Made by a program: the position numbers and the translations under genes. Source: Caproicibacterium lactatifermentans (GTDB lineage Bacteria; Bacillota; Clostridia; Oscillospirales; Acutalibacteraceae). From it: a DNA stretch of 64,000 nucleotides. Below the pieces are notes generated by a model. That model was not told the DNA's origin and did not search any database. It saw only the letters and a list, made by a program, of their open reading frames with translations. Shown piece by piece: positions 26,076 through 37,205 of this stretch; position 1 is the first letter of the stretch; every line of letters begins with the position of its first letter. The stretch lies in the NCBI RefSeq assembly GCF_013315815.1, contig NZ_CP046051.1, forward strand, positions 620,001-684,000, written 5' to 3'.

Positions 26076-26095
26076 GCCGCGATGCGGCCTTTTTT
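26076..26095 (+). terminator. Short candidate terminator
   Basis: GCCGC, loop GAT, GCGGC is followed by a T run. The stem is only 5 bp, so confidence is modest. Confidence 0.5.
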
Positions 26096-26133
26096 ATTGC
26101 TGCTTTGCAGAAAATACAGGAGGATAAGCATAC

Positions 26134-27300
26134 ATGCTGTTTATCAATGCAAACATACATACCATGGAAGGCACTCCGATAGGGGGCGGGTGGCTGCAGA
26201 CAAAGGGCGGCGTTATCGCCGGCATGGGACCGATGGCCGATGTCCCGTCGGGAGAAAAGACGTATGACTGCTGTGGTGCGGATATGTACCCCGGCTTTAT
26301 GGACGCTCACACGCATCTCGGCATGATGGAGGATGGGCTGACCTTTGAGGGAGACGACCTCAATGAGGATACGGACCCCACCACACCGCAGCTGCGCGCC
26401 ATTGATGGCTTAAACCCGCTGGACCGCGACTTTCAGGAAGCCGCCGCCGCCGGTGTGACAACCGTTGTAACCGGACCGGGCAGTGCCAATCCTATCGGCG
26501 GCCAAATGGCTGCCATAAAAACCTGCTGCCCGGACGGCTGTATCGACGACAGCATTTTAAAGGCACCGGTTGCCATTAAAATGGCACTGGGTGAAAACCC
26601 GAAAGATGTTTACCATGACAAGGACACCGGCCCCGTTACCCGTATGGCAACCGCTGCATTTATTCGGGAAGAGCTGCTGAAAGCACAGCGCTATGAAAAG
26701 GAACTGCACCGCAGTGAAGAGGACGAGGATGCGGAGCCGCCGGAATTTGACATGAAGGCAGAGGCACTGCTGCCAGCCCTGCGCGGCGAAACAGAGGTCC
26801 ATTTCCATGCGCACCGTGCGGACGACATTTTTACGGCCATTCGCATCGGCAAAGAGTTTCATCTGGATTATGTCATTATCCATGGAACGGAAGGGCATCT
26901 TATTGCGCCGCGGCTGGCAAAGGAGCACGTGCGTGTGCTGAGCGGCCCGTTCCTTGCGGACCGCAGCAAGCCGGAACTGCGCAGCCAGACACCAGCCTGC
27001 CCGGGTATTCTTGCCAAAGCCGGTGTGCAGGTGGCCATCATTACGGACCATTCGGTCATTCCCATTCAGTACCTCCCGCTCTGTGCGGGACTGGCTGTGC
27101 GGGAAGGCATGGAACGAGAGGCCGCTCTGCGGGCGATTACCATTGAACCGGCGCGCATCTGCCGGCTGGATAACCGTGTGGGGTCCCTGCGGCAGGGCAA
27201 AGACGCGGATTTTTCTCTGTTCGACTGTGACCCGCTTTCCAGCTATTCAAAACCGCTGCTGGTAGTAGAAAACGGCAGCATCGTCTATGAACGCGGCTGA
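26134..27300 (+). CDS. Amidohydrolase family protein (imidazolonepropionase/dihydroorotase-like fold)
   Basis: The 388-residue protein has the amidohydrolase pattern: an N-terminal beta sandwich (MLFINANIHTMEG), the metal motif YPGFMDAHTHLG (about residue 55), HFHAHRADDI (about 230), VIIHGTEGH, ITDHSV (Asp/His about 305) and a C-terminal beta sandwich with GSLRQGKDADFSLFD. The substrate is not recognisable. It is immediately followed (17 bp) by the fumarase alpha subunit gene. Confidence 0.9.
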   Translation: MLFINANIHTMEGTPIGGGWLQTKGGVIAGMGPMADVPSGEKTYDCCGADMYPGFMDAHTHLGMMEDGLTFEGDDLNEDTDPTTPQLRAIDGLNPLDRDFQEAAAAGVTTVVTGPGSANPIGGQMAAIKTCCPDGCIDDSILKAPVAIKMALGENPKDVYHDKDTGPVTRMATAAFIREELLKAQRYEKELHRSEEDEDAEPPEFDMKAEALLPALRGETEVHFHAHRADDIFTAIRIGKEFHLDYVIIHGTEGHLIAPRLAKEHVRVLSGPFLADRSKPELRSQTPACPGILAKAGVQVAIITDHSVIPIQYLPLCAGLAVREGMEREAALRAITIEPARICRLDNRVGSLRQGKDADFSLFDCDPLSSYSKPLLVVENGSIVYERG

Positions 27301-27316
27301 CAACGGAGGTACCAAC

Positions 27317-28156
27317 ATGAGAGAATTAAATGCCCAGTGCATTACCGACACCATTGCAGAACTCTGCGTCAAAGCCAACCGCAGCCTGCCGACAGACTTG
27401 GAAAGCTGTATTCGGGAAAAAGGCCAAGAGGAAAGCAGTCCTATCGGCAAAGCCGTTTTTCAGGACCTGTGTGACAATATGGAAGCCGCCCGCCGACTGT
27501 CCATACCGGTGTGTCAGGATACCGGTATGGCGGTCGTCTTTGCGGAAGTTGGGCAGGAGGTACACATCACCGGCAGCTTTGAGGAAGCGGTCAATCGGGG
27601 TGTAGCCAAAGGTTATACCGAAGGACTGCTGCGCTGTTCCGTTGCGGCGGACCCAATCCGCCGGGGCAATACTGGTGACAACACACCAGCTATTCTGCAC
27701 ACACGGCTGGTGCCCGGCGACAAGGTGCATCTGACCGTAGCGCCGAAAGGCTTTGGCAGCGAAAATATGAGCCGCTTAAAAATGCTGACGCCAGCCGCCA
27801 GCGAAGCGGACATTATCGGCTTCGTGGTGGAAACTGCACGTTTAGCCGGCAGCAATCCCTGCCCGCCCATGGTACTGGGTGTAGGTATCGGCGGCGATTT
27901 TGAAAAGTGCGCCGAACTTGCCAAAGAGGCATTGTGCCGTCCGGTTTCAGAAAAGAATCCGGACCCGTATTATGCACAGCTGGAGGAGAAAATGCTGAAG
28001 GCTGTCAATGACCTGCACATTGGGCCGCAGGGCTTCGGCGGTGACATTACCTGCCTGTCGCTCGCCATCTGCCAGTTTCCCACACACATTGCGGGGCTGC
28101 CGGTGGCTGTGAATGTAGGCTGTCATGTGACACGACACGCTGACGCAGTGCTGTAA
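27317..28156 (+). CDS. Class I fumarate hydratase, alpha subunit
   Basis: The 279-residue protein is the N-terminal half of [4Fe-4S] class I fumarase/tartrate dehydratase (TtdA type). Visible are VCQDTGMAVVF (a conserved cluster cysteine), VAKGYTEGLLR, GDNTPAILHT, PKGFGSENMSR, NPCPPMVLGVGIGGDFE and the C-terminal GFGGDITCLSLAICQFPTHIAGLPVAVN. The catalytic Fe-S cluster needs both subunits. The beta subunit gene, normally directly downstream, is missing here but present at 46330. ATG 27317 follows GGAGGT. Confidence 0.94.
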   Translation: MRELNAQCITDTIAELCVKANRSLPTDLESCIREKGQEESSPIGKAVFQDLCDNMEAARRLSIPVCQDTGMAVVFAEVGQEVHITGSFEEAVNRGVAKGYTEGLLRCSVAADPIRRGNTGDNTPAILHTRLVPGDKVHLTVAPKGFGSENMSRLKMLTPAASEADIIGFVVETARLAGSNPCPPMVLGVGIGGDFEKCAELAKEALCRPVSEKNPDPYYAQLEEKMLKAVNDLHIGPQGFGGDITCLSLAICQFPTHIAGLPVAVNVGCHVTRHADAVL

Positions 28157-28241
28157 AATAGGGAATACCCGCGAATTTATAGATTTTTTGTAAAATTCAT
28201 AATAAATTTATTCTGAATGCTTTTATTCTTTTGGGGAATGT

Positions 28242-28249
28242 GCTATAAT
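28242..28249 (+). promoter_or_regulatory. Extended -10 promoter of hpf
   Basis: TGCTATAAT is an extended -10 (TG-N-TATAAT). No strong -35 is visible 17 bp upstream. Confidence 0.5.
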
Positions 28250-28314
28250 ATTTATAGAAAAACAGGGAATCCTGCTTTTCAAGTAAAGTTCCCGCAGAAG
28301 GAGATGTCTTCAGT

Positions 28315-28863
28315 ATGAATGTTACCATAACCGGCAGAAAAGTGAACCTGCGCGACAGTTTTAAGGAGCTTGCCCGTAAAAAGCTTTCTCGTTTTGACCG
28401 CATTTTTGATGAAAATGCAACCGCAAAAATTGTGGTCACCGTGGAGCGCAACCGCCAGACCGTTGAAATCACCGTTCACAGCAACGGCATGATTTTCCGC
28501 GGCGAAGCTACGGACTACGATATGAACACCGCACTGGATGAGGTCATCAGCTCCCTTGGGCGGCAGATTCGCAAAAACAAGAGCAGGCTGGACAAGCAAA
28601 TTCACTCTGCCGCACTGGACCAGTACATACAGCAGTATGTCAATGCCAATGCCGAGCCGGAGGAAAGCTACAAAATTGTGCGTACCAAGCACTTTGTGGT
28701 GAAGCCGATGAGCGTAGATGAAGCGATTCTGCAGATGAACATGCTGGAGCATCAGTTCTTTATGTTCCGCAATCAGGACACCGAGCAGATTAACGTGGTC
28801 TATCGCCGCAAGGCCGGCAACTATGGTCTTCTGGAGCCGGAAAATCCGGCAGATGACGAATGA
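28315..28863 (+). CDS. hpf: Ribosome hibernation-promoting factor, long form
   Basis: The 182-residue protein has an N-terminal RaiA/HPF domain (MNVTITGRKVNLRDSFKELARKKLSRFDR...) and a C-terminal dimerisation domain (residues about 120-182; IVRTKHFVVKPMSVDEAILQM, FFMFRNQDTEQINVVYRRKAGNYGLLEP). Long HPF joins two 70S ribosomes into an inactive 100S form in stationary phase. The ATG follows AGAAGGAGATG. Confidence 0.95.
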   Translation: MNVTITGRKVNLRDSFKELARKKLSRFDRIFDENATAKIVVTVERNRQTVEITVHSNGMIFRGEATDYDMNTALDEVISSLGRQIRKNKSRLDKQIHSAALDQYIQQYVNANAEPEESYKIVRTKHFVVKPMSVDEAILQMNMLEHQFFMFRNQDTEQINVVYRRKAGNYGLLEPENPADDE

Positions 28864-28942
28864 ATCATACTTTTACAAAAGACAGATAAACAAGGCGGGG
28901 CCGGGGACAAACCGGCCTCTCTTGCTGTCTGCAGGAGGATAT

Positions 28943-30067
28943 ATGGAAGATTTTAAGTTAACAGCCCCATGCCTTTTGGGTGTGGAGGGCCTTGTCAGCA
29001 GGGAACTGCGCGATATGGGTGCACAGAATGTGCAGGCACAAAATGGTCATGTACTGTTCGACGGCACCCCGCAGATGCTGGTACGGGCCAATCTATGTTC
29101 CCGTTTTGCGGAACGGATACAGGTGGAAATGGGTACATTTCCTGCCTGTACGTTTGACCAGCTTTTTGAGGGCGTGCGTGCTCTGCCATGGGAATGCTGG
29201 ATAGGCAGGGAGGACGCGTTCCCCGTCAAGGGGCATTGCCTTTCTTCTCAGCTGCACAGTGTGCCGGACTGCCAGAAAATCATCAAAAAGGCGATTGTGG
29301 AACGTTTGAAAAACCGTTACCATGTCAGCTGGTTTAAGGAAAGCGGCAATTTGTATCAGGTGCAGTTCCTGATTATGAAAGACCAGGTGCGTGTTATGCT
29401 GGACACTTCCGGCATTGGCCTGCACAAGCGAGGTTACCGGAGAAAGGCGGCACAGGCACCGATTAAGGAAACGCTGGCGGCGGCGCTGGCGGCCTTGTCC
29501 CGTGTGCGTACGGACGCAAACCTATATGACCCCTGCTGCGGTTCCGGTACCATCTTGATTGAATCGGCTATGTATGCCATGCATATGGCACCCGGTCTGC
29601 GTCGTCACTTCACGGCCCAGCAGTGGCCGCAGATTCCGGAAGAACTGTGGGAGCAGGAGCGCGGACGTGCACAGGACCTTATCCTGTGGGACGCGGCTTT
29701 TACCGGCTACGGCAGTGATATTAATGAGGAAGCGGTTCAGCTGACGCTGGAAAATGCCCGCAAGGCCGGTGTCGGTGACCGCATTCAGGCACGGCAGGCA
29801 GATTTGGCCGATTTTGCCCCGCAGACGGAGCATGGCTGTGTCATTTGCAACCCGCCTTATGGCGAACGCCTTCTGGACCTTAAACAGGCAGAAGCCTTGT
29901 ACCGCAACATGGGCCAAGTTTTTCCGGCACGCCGCGGTTGGAATTATACTGTTATTTGTTCCGATGAAATTTTTGAGCACTGCTTTGGACGGAAAGCCGA
30001 TAAAAGCCGCAAACTGTATAATGGCATGATTAAATGCCGTGCCTATATGTTCTATAAGCATCCATAA
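28943..30067 (+). CDS. THUMP-domain class I SAM-dependent RNA methyltransferase (RlmL/YpsC-like)
   Basis: The 374-residue protein has an N-terminal THUMP region (EDFKLTAPCLLGVEGLVSRELRDMG), a GLHKRGYR motif before the methyltransferase core, YDPCCGSGTILIES (SAM-binding motif) and the catalytic NPPYGERL motif (about residue 305). Members methylate N2 of guanine in 23S rRNA (RlmL/RlmK group). ATG 28943 follows AGGAGG; the longer frame starting at 28823 overlaps hpf and lacks an SD. Confidence 0.93.
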   Translation: MEDFKLTAPCLLGVEGLVSRELRDMGAQNVQAQNGHVLFDGTPQMLVRANLCSRFAERIQVEMGTFPACTFDQLFEGVRALPWECWIGREDAFPVKGHCLSSQLHSVPDCQKIIKKAIVERLKNRYHVSWFKESGNLYQVQFLIMKDQVRVMLDTSGIGLHKRGYRRKAAQAPIKETLAAALAALSRVRTDANLYDPCCGSGTILIESAMYAMHMAPGLRRHFTAQQWPQIPEELWEQERGRAQDLILWDAAFTGYGSDINEEAVQLTLENARKAGVGDRIQARQADLADFAPQTEHGCVICNPPYGERLLDLKQAEALYRNMGQVFPARRGWNYTVICSDEIFEHCFGRKADKSRKLYNGMIKCRAYMFYKHP

Positions 30068-30091
30068 AAGGGAATATACGTATGGAATCTT

Positions 30092-30121
30092 GGCACTCTA
30101 AGAAAAAGAGTGCCATTTTTA
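30092..30121 (+). terminator. Intrinsic terminator
   Basis: GGCACTC and GAGTGCC form a stem around TAAGAAAAA, followed by ATTTTTATT. Confidence 0.85.
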
Positions 30122-30193
30122 TTCCAAATTAGAACCAAAAGGCACTTTAATTGTAAATAATTTGTGAAGTCGGAACTTTTTTTGAAAAAGGAC

Positions 30194-30221
30194 TTGATTT
30201 TTCGGAAAAATCGGCTAAAAT
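30194..30221 (+). promoter_or_regulatory. Promoter of groESL
   Basis: TTGATT (30194-30199), 16-bp spacer, TAAAAT (30216-30221), just upstream of the CIRCE operator. Confidence 0.65.
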
Positions 30222-30226
30222 AATGT

Positions 30227-30253
30227 TTAGCACTCAGGGAAAGCGAGTGCTAA
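30227..30253 (+). promoter_or_regulatory. CIRCE operator (HrcA-binding inverted repeat)
   Basis: TTAGCACTC, 9-bp spacer, GAGTGCTAA is an exact match to the CIRCE consensus. HrcA bound here would repress groESL and release it on heat shock. Confidence 0.98.
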
Positions 30254-30290
30254 ACTAACTAGTAAATAATTTCTACCATGTAACTGTTAA

Positions 30291-30590
<300 letters not shown>

Positions 30591-30651
30591 TTTTTGAATA
30601 CCTGGTGCTGCAGGATGTTGCAGACACCGAACAATACATTTGGAGGTATGA

Positions 30652-32289
<1,638 letters not shown>

Positions 32290-32343
32290 TTCAAATATAC
32301 GACTCTGCAAAGAAGTCATGTATTTTTTACCAGTGGCAGGAAA

Positions 32344-32389
32344 GCCGCTGCAGTGTGCCTGCGAAAAGGTGCGCTGCGGCGGCTTTTTT
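32344..32389 (+). terminator. Intrinsic terminator of groESL
   Basis: GCCGCTGCAG (32344-32353) pairs with CTGCGGCGGC (32374-32383), followed by TTTTTT. Confidence 0.9.
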
Positions 32390-32433
32390 GTGCTTCCTGT
32401 CCTTTCTAGCCCGCATCTTTCAGGCAAAAATCA

Positions 32434-32462
32434 TTGCAATCCCAGTATGATTGTTCTATAAT
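32434..32462 (+). promoter_or_regulatory. Promoter of mraZ-rsmH and the dcw cluster
   Basis: TTGCAA (32434-32439), 17-bp spacer, TATAAT (32457-32462). It sits directly before the GTGG repeats. Confidence 0.75.
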
Positions 32463-32471
32463 AAAAGCATC

Positions 32472-32526
32472 AGTGGTGAAAGGTGGTGGAAAGTGGTTCC
32501 CTTTCTATGTAAAGTGGTTCCCTTTC
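32472..32526 (+). promoter_or_regulatory. MraZ operator: phased GTGG repeats
   Basis: GTGG occurs at 32473, 32483, 32493 and 32514, that is, at 10, 10 and 21 bp spacing on one face of the helix. The last two are within a 16-bp direct repeat, AAAGTGGTTCCCTTTC, at 32490-32505 and 32511-32526. MraZ is known to bind several direct repeats of about 10-bp period upstream of its own operon, so autoregulation is expected. Confidence 0.8.
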
Positions 32527-32542
32527 CATATGGTAAAGAATT

Positions 32543-32962
32543 ATGTTGATAGGTGAATACCAACATAATATTGACGCCAAAGGGCGTGTGATTGTACCTT
32601 CCAAATTCCGGGAGGATTTGGGGGAGCATTTTTATATCGCCAAGGGTCTTGACCATTGCCTTTTCGTCTTTTCACCGAAAGAATGGGAACGCCTGCAGGA
32701 AAAAGTTTGTGCCATGCCAATCAGCAAGGCCCGCGGACTGCAGCGTTTCTTCTTCTCCGGCGCGGCGGAAGTCATGCCGGACAAGCAGGGCCGTATCCTT
32801 ATCCCACAGCCGCTGCGTGACCATGCCAGCTTGACACGAGACGTCACCTTTATTGGTGCCGCCAGCCGGGCGGAAATTTGGAACACAGACGCGTGGAACG
32901 CCTTTAACAACAACCTGACCGATGAAAGCATTGCAGAGGCAATGGATGAATTGGACCTGTAA
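32543..32962 (+). CDS. mraZ: Transcriptional regulator MraZ
   Basis: The 139-residue protein has two MraZ/AbrB-like beta domains: IGEYQHNIDAKGRVIVPSKFR (first) and EVMPDKQGRILIPQPLRDHA (second). It is the usual first gene of the dcw cluster and represses its own promoter. The start ATG 32543 gives the canonical IGEYQHN N-terminus; the SD (GGTAAAG) is weak, although the operator repeats lie just upstream. Confidence 0.97.
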   Translation: MLIGEYQHNIDAKGRVIVPSKFREDLGEHFYIAKGLDHCLFVFSPKEWERLQEKVCAMPISKARGLQRFFFSGAAEVMPDKQGRILIPQPLRDHASLTRDVTFIGAASRAEIWNTDAWNAFNNNLTDESIAEAMDELDL

Positions 32963-32982
32963 GAAAAGCAGATGGAGGCAGC

Positions 32983-33939
32983 ATGGAATTTGAGCATATC
33001 CCGGTTTTGTTTCACGAGACGATTGAAAGTCTCGCGGTGCAGCCGGATGGACGCTATATTGATGGTACAGCAGGCGGCGGCGGCCATAGCGGGGCAATTT
33101 TAAAGCAACTGACCGGTACCGGACGGCTGCTTTCCATTGACCGTGACCCAGATGCCATTGCTGCCTGCCGGGAACGCTTTGCGGACAACCCCCACAGCAT
33201 TCTGCGGCAGGGAAACTTTTCGGATATGCTGACACTGGCTGAAGAGGAGAAAATGCTTCCGGTGAACGGCGTTTTGCTGGATTTGGGCGTTTCTTCTCAT
33301 CAGCTGGACGATGCAGAGCGTGGCTTTTCTTATCATCAGGACGCACCACTGGATATGCGAATGAGTCAGTCCGGCCCGAGTGCCGCGGATTTGGTCAACA
33401 CACTGCCATGGCAGCAGCTGGCGGAAATCCTCAGCAGGTATGGGGAAGAGCGTTTTGCGGCCCGTATCGCGCAGAATATTGTGCGGGAACGGGAGAAACA
33501 GCCGATTCAGACCACCTGTCAGCTTGCGCAGCTGGTAAAGGACAGCATTCCGGCCGCTGCACGGCGCCGTCCGGGACACCATCCGGCCCGCAAAACTTTT
33601 CAGGCGCTGCGTATCGCTGTTAATGGGGAATTGGATGCTTTGCAGGCGGGCCTGACCGCCGCTTTTGATGCGCTGGAACCGGGCGGCAGGCTGTGCGTTA
33701 TCACATTTCAGTCGCTGGAGGACCGTATTGTAAAGCACCAGATGGCAGAATGGTGCAAGGGCTGCACCTGCCCGCCGGACTTTCCGGTATGCGTCTGCGG
33801 CAAAAAACCGCGCGCGGAGCTTTTGTACCACAAGGGACTGACACCGAATGAAGCGGAGCTTGCGAAGAATCCGCGCAGCCGCAGTGCCCGTTTGCGGGTA
33901 TGTACCAAGCTGCCGGAAAGCAAAAAATCTGCTCTTTAA
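32983..33939 (+). CDS. rsmH: 16S rRNA (cytosine1402-N4)-methyltransferase
   Basis: The 318-residue protein begins HIPVLFHETIESL and has DGTAGGGGHS (SAM-binding), LLDLGVSSHQLDDAERGFSY and the family end GLTPNEAELAKNPRSRSARLRV. It methylates N4 of C1402 in 16S rRNA. It follows mraZ by 20 bp, in the usual dcw order. Confidence 0.97.
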   Translation: MEFEHIPVLFHETIESLAVQPDGRYIDGTAGGGGHSGAILKQLTGTGRLLSIDRDPDAIAACRERFADNPHSILRQGNFSDMLTLAEEEKMLPVNGVLLDLGVSSHQLDDAERGFSYHQDAPLDMRMSQSGPSAADLVNTLPWQQLAEILSRYGEERFAARIAQNIVREREKQPIQTTCQLAQLVKDSIPAAARRRPGHHPARKTFQALRIAVNGELDALQAGLTAAFDALEPGGRLCVITFQSLEDRIVKHQMAEWCKGCTCPPDFPVCVCGKKPRAELLYHKGLTPNEAELAKNPRSRSARLRVCTKLPESKKSAL

Positions 33940-34019
33940 TTAAGATAAAAAATCATTTTTTTGCTCCTTTTGCAGAAAAATGAAAGGTATATCAAAGAGG
34001 AATTATAGAAGGTGACACT

Positions 34020-34532
34020 ATGCGCAGTGTAGAAGCATACGATTTCTCCATCTTTGAACGGCGGAACGCCGAAAAGTCCGCCGCGAAAGAAAAAGAGCAG
34101 GACTCTGCTCCAGATAATATAATTGAACTGCCAAAGGAAAAAGCAAAAAAAGCAGTGAAAGAGCGCCTGCACGCTCATCCAGTGCGCGTGGCGGTACTTT
34201 GTATTGGTATTGTGCTGCTGGTTGCTGTTACCGGTGCTTTTGTATATGGACAAGTTCAGCTTTCTATGCTGGCGGTGCAGATTAGTGATATGGACACCTC
34301 ATTAAATGAACAGCGGAGTTTGTACACACAGCTGCAAATGAAGAGTGACGCGCAGGAATCCCTTGCTACGGTCGAAGAAATTGCCCAAAACAAGCTGGGA
34401 ATGTCCCGCATCGATTCCAGCCAAATGGAAAGTGTCGAGATGAATGCCAGCGATAAGGCACAGGTTGTACAGAAGTCGGGGGACTGCGCATTGTCCCGTT
34501 TGTGGGAACAGATTTGTGCGCTTCTGTCATAA
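34020..34532 (+). CDS. ftsL: FtsL-like cell division protein
   Basis: The 170-residue protein has a charged cytoplasmic N-terminus (about 55 residues), one membrane helix (about 59-80, VAVLCIGIVLLVAVTGAFVYG), a coiled-coil region with LNEQRSLYTQLQMKSD, and a short tail ending ATVEEIAQNKLGMSR. Topology and position between rsmH and the PBP gene identify FtsL, which has little sequence conservation. It would bridge FtsB/DivIC and FtsQ/DivIB. Confidence 0.8.
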   Translation: MRSVEAYDFSIFERRNAEKSAAKEKEQDSAPDNIIELPKEKAKKAVKERLHAHPVRVAVLCIGIVLLVAVTGAFVYGQVQLSMLAVQISDMDTSLNEQRSLYTQLQMKSDAQESLATVEEIAQNKLGMSRIDSSQMESVEMNASDKAQVVQKSGDCALSRLWEQICALLS

Positions 34533-34663
34533 AATGCCCGGTTCAGAAATAAACTGAGAAATGAACAATGGAAATGATGAAAAACCAAATTCATATGATT
34601 TTTAAGGAAACAAACGGATATACATATAATGGCCGGGTGCCGGTCCGGCTGTGGAGCGGGGGA

Positions 34664-34700
34664 GAGTTAAGGAAGCAATATTCTTTAACTCTTCTTTCTT
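34664..34700 (+). terminator. Weak hairpin with T-rich tail ahead of the PBP gene (possible attenuator)
   Basis: GAGTTAA (34664-34670) can pair with TTAACTC (34685-34691), followed by TTCTTTCTT. The stem is short and A+T-rich, so a strong terminator is unlikely. Confidence 0.35.
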
Positions 34701-34736
34701 GTACGGCAGTATTTTTATGGTGTAGGAGGAAAAACA

Positions 34737-37109
34737 ATGGCAAAAAGCACAACGTCTAAAATATGGCGCCGTACCACGCTGGTGCTGGCAGTCCTGATTA
34801 TTTTCGGTTTTGGGACCGTGCTTTTCAGCCTTGTTAAACTGCAGCTGGTGCATGGGGAGGACCTCAAGTCACAGGCAGTGGAAAATCAGCTGAAAGACAC
34901 AACGATTGCGGCCCAACGCGGCACGATTTATGACTGTAATATGAAAAAGCTGGCACAGAGCGCTACCGTGTGGAAAGTGGCGCTGGCGCCGGCGGAAATC
35001 TACGCCAATTCCGCCAAGGCTACCGATGCACAGAAAAAAAATATTGCAGAGCAGGAGGAAGGCGTAGCTGAGTGCCTGCACCAGGCGCTGGGGCTGGACA
35101 AAAACACAGTTTTAACTGCTCTGCGCAAAAATAAGAACTCTTATTGGCAGGTCGTTGCCACTAAGGTGGAAACGGACCAGAAAAATAAGATTATTTCCTA
35201 TGAGGAAAAGTTCTACACAGACCATAAAAAGAAAATCGGTATTTCCGGCGTTATCAGCTTGGTGGAGGATTATAAGCGCTACTATCCGTACGGCGATTTT
35301 GCTAGCAGCGTGCTGGGCTTTACCAACAACGATGGCACCGGCGTGGAAGGCCTGGAGGCAGAGTATAACAGCGAGCTTGCCGGCGTGAATGGCCGTGTTA
35401 TTGCCGCTAAAAGCGCCAACCAGACCGATATGCCGTTCCAGTATCAGCAAAAGGTCAACGCACAGAACGGCTCCTCACTGGTGCTGACCATTGACGAAGT
35501 GGTACAGCACGCATTGGAAAAATATCTTGATGAGGGTGCAAAGCTGAATAAGGTCGGAAACCGTGCCTGCGGCATTCTGATGAATGTAAAGACAGGTGAG
35601 ATTTTGGGAATGGCCACACGCGGAGGTTTTGATGCCAACAGCATTTTGGCTTCCAGTGTCGCGGAAGAGGGCACCTTTGACCCCAACGATCCCCGTGTGC
35701 TGACCGCCAGCGAAAAGGCGCGCATTGCTAAGTTGCCAAAGGAAAAGCAGGCTGCCGCCGAACTGGAGGCACTGCAGCAGAAGTGGCGTAACAAATGCGT
35801 CAGTGATACCTATATGCCAGGCTCCGTTTTCAAAATGTGTACTGCTTCCATGGGCATGGAGGAAGGCATTGTGACCGAGAGCACGCCGTTTTTCTGCAGC
35901 GGCGCTATTACTGTGGAGGACCGTGTGATTCACTGCTGGAAGTCGGGCGGCCATGGTGCGGAAACATTTGAACAGGCTGTGCTGAATTCCTGCAACCCCC
36001 AGTTCGCAACCCTTGGCTTGGAACTGGGCAACCGCACCTTCTTTAAATATTTTGAAGGCTTTGGTTTTACGGCACCCACCGATATTGACCTGCCGGGCGA
36101 ACCGACAAGCTACAGCTACTATAAAGCAGAGGATTTAAACAAAGTTTCACTGGCGGTTGAAGCCTTCGGCCAGAACTTTAAAATCACGCCAGTTCAAATG
36201 ATTACTGCCTGTGCGGCAGTGGCAAACGGCGGGTATTTGGTACAGCCGCATATGGTGAAGGAAATTGTCAATTCTGACGGCAATATTGTAAAGATGGCCT
36301 CCACATTGACTAAACGGCAGGTCGTTTCCACCGACACCAGCAAGCGTGTAGCCGCTATTCTGCAGAAAGATGCGCTGGCTGGCACAGCAAAGAACGGCTA
36401 TGTTCCCGGTTACCGTATTGCCGGCAAGACTGGTACCAGTGAAAAGGTAGATAAGGACAATCAGCTGAAAGCAAAGACTGGAACCAAGGGCAATTATTAT
36501 GTTGCTTCTTACTGCGGCTTCGCGCCGGCAGATGACCCGCAGTATGCGCTGCTTGTGTTCTGCGATGAGCCAAACGGCAGCAGCTATTACGGCAATGCGG
36601 TATCCGGTCCTATCTTTAATAAAGTCATGAGTGAAGTTTTGCCGTACCTCGGTGTAGAACCAAAGTATACCAGCGAAGAGCAGCAGAATCTGGCTGTCAA
36701 AACGCCGGATACAGTCGGCAAGAGCGTCAAGGCGGCACAGTCCGCAGTCGCCGGTACAGAGGGCGAATTAAAAGTACATATATACGGCAACGGCAGTACG
36801 GTTCTGTCACAGCTGCCGGCTTCTGGTTCCAGCATTCCGCGCGGCGGCACCGTAGCGCTGTTCACCAGTGCGGAAAGCAGCAGCCAGACCGTTTCGGTAC
36901 CAAACCTTGTGGGTGACGGCAGCAACTCCATTAGTTCCGTAGAAAGTCTTGCTTCTGAGGCGGGTTTGAACATCTCCGTCGTTGGTGTTTCCGGCTCCGA
37001 CAGCGCCAGCTCCGCGGTGGCTGTTTCACAGAATATCGCGGCAGGGCAGAAGGTACAGCCCGGTACGGTCATCAATGTGTCCTTTGCGGAACAAAGCGAC
37101 TCAGGTTGA
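34737..37109 (+). CDS. Class B penicillin-binding protein (SpoVD/Pbp2B-like) with two PASTA domains
   Basis: The 790-residue protein has a short cytoplasmic tail, a membrane helix (about residues 13-38), a dimerisation domain beginning QRGTIYDCNMKKLA, and a transpeptidase domain with SVFK (Ser about residue 363), SCN (about 418) and KTGTS (about 564). Two C-terminal PASTA repeats follow (about 640-790, e.g. SVPNLVGDGSNSI). It cross-links septal or spore peptidoglycan. SpoVD-type proteins share this layout and dcw position, so a sporulation PBP is possible. ATG 34737 follows TAGGAGGAAAA. Confidence 0.95.
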   Translation: MAKSTTSKIWRRTTLVLAVLIIFGFGTVLFSLVKLQLVHGEDLKSQAVENQLKDTTIAAQRGTIYDCNMKKLAQSATVWKVALAPAEIYANSAKATDAQKKNIAEQEEGVAECLHQALGLDKNTVLTALRKNKNSYWQVVATKVETDQKNKIISYEEKFYTDHKKKIGISGVISLVEDYKRYYPYGDFASSVLGFTNNDGTGVEGLEAEYNSELAGVNGRVIAAKSANQTDMPFQYQQKVNAQNGSSLVLTIDEVVQHALEKYLDEGAKLNKVGNRACGILMNVKTGEILGMATRGGFDANSILASSVAEEGTFDPNDPRVLTASEKARIAKLPKEKQAAAELEALQQKWRNKCVSDTYMPGSVFKMCTASMGMEEGIVTESTPFFCSGAITVEDRVIHCWKSGGHGAETFEQAVLNSCNPQFATLGLELGNRTFFKYFEGFGFTAPTDIDLPGEPTSYSYYKAEDLNKVSLAVEAFGQNFKITPVQMITACAAVANGGYLVQPHMVKEIVNSDGNIVKMASTLTKRQVVSTDTSKRVAAILQKDALAGTAKNGYVPGYRIAGKTGTSEKVDKDNQLKAKTGTKGNYYVASYCGFAPADDPQYALLVFCDEPNGSSYYGNAVSGPIFNKVMSEVLPYLGVEPKYTSEEQQNLAVKTPDTVGKSVKAAQSAVAGTEGELKVHIYGNGSTVLSQLPASGSSIPRGGTVALFTSAESSSQTVSVPNLVGDGSNSISSVESLASEAGLNISVVGVSGSDSASSAVAVSQNIAAGQKVQPGTVINVSFAEQSDSG

Positions 37110-37205
37110 TGAAATTTGCGCGTGGTGCGCGGTAGAATAGACAGGAGAGCCGCATCCTGAGCCTTGGTGCCTGTGCTGCGGTGCAGAAAGGGAGCGTGCG
37201 TTTTT

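Noticed and set aside
34568..34759. 63-codon frame between ftsL and the PBP gene
   Set aside because: No SD, overlaps the PBP start, and lies over a weak hairpin; no recognisable protein.
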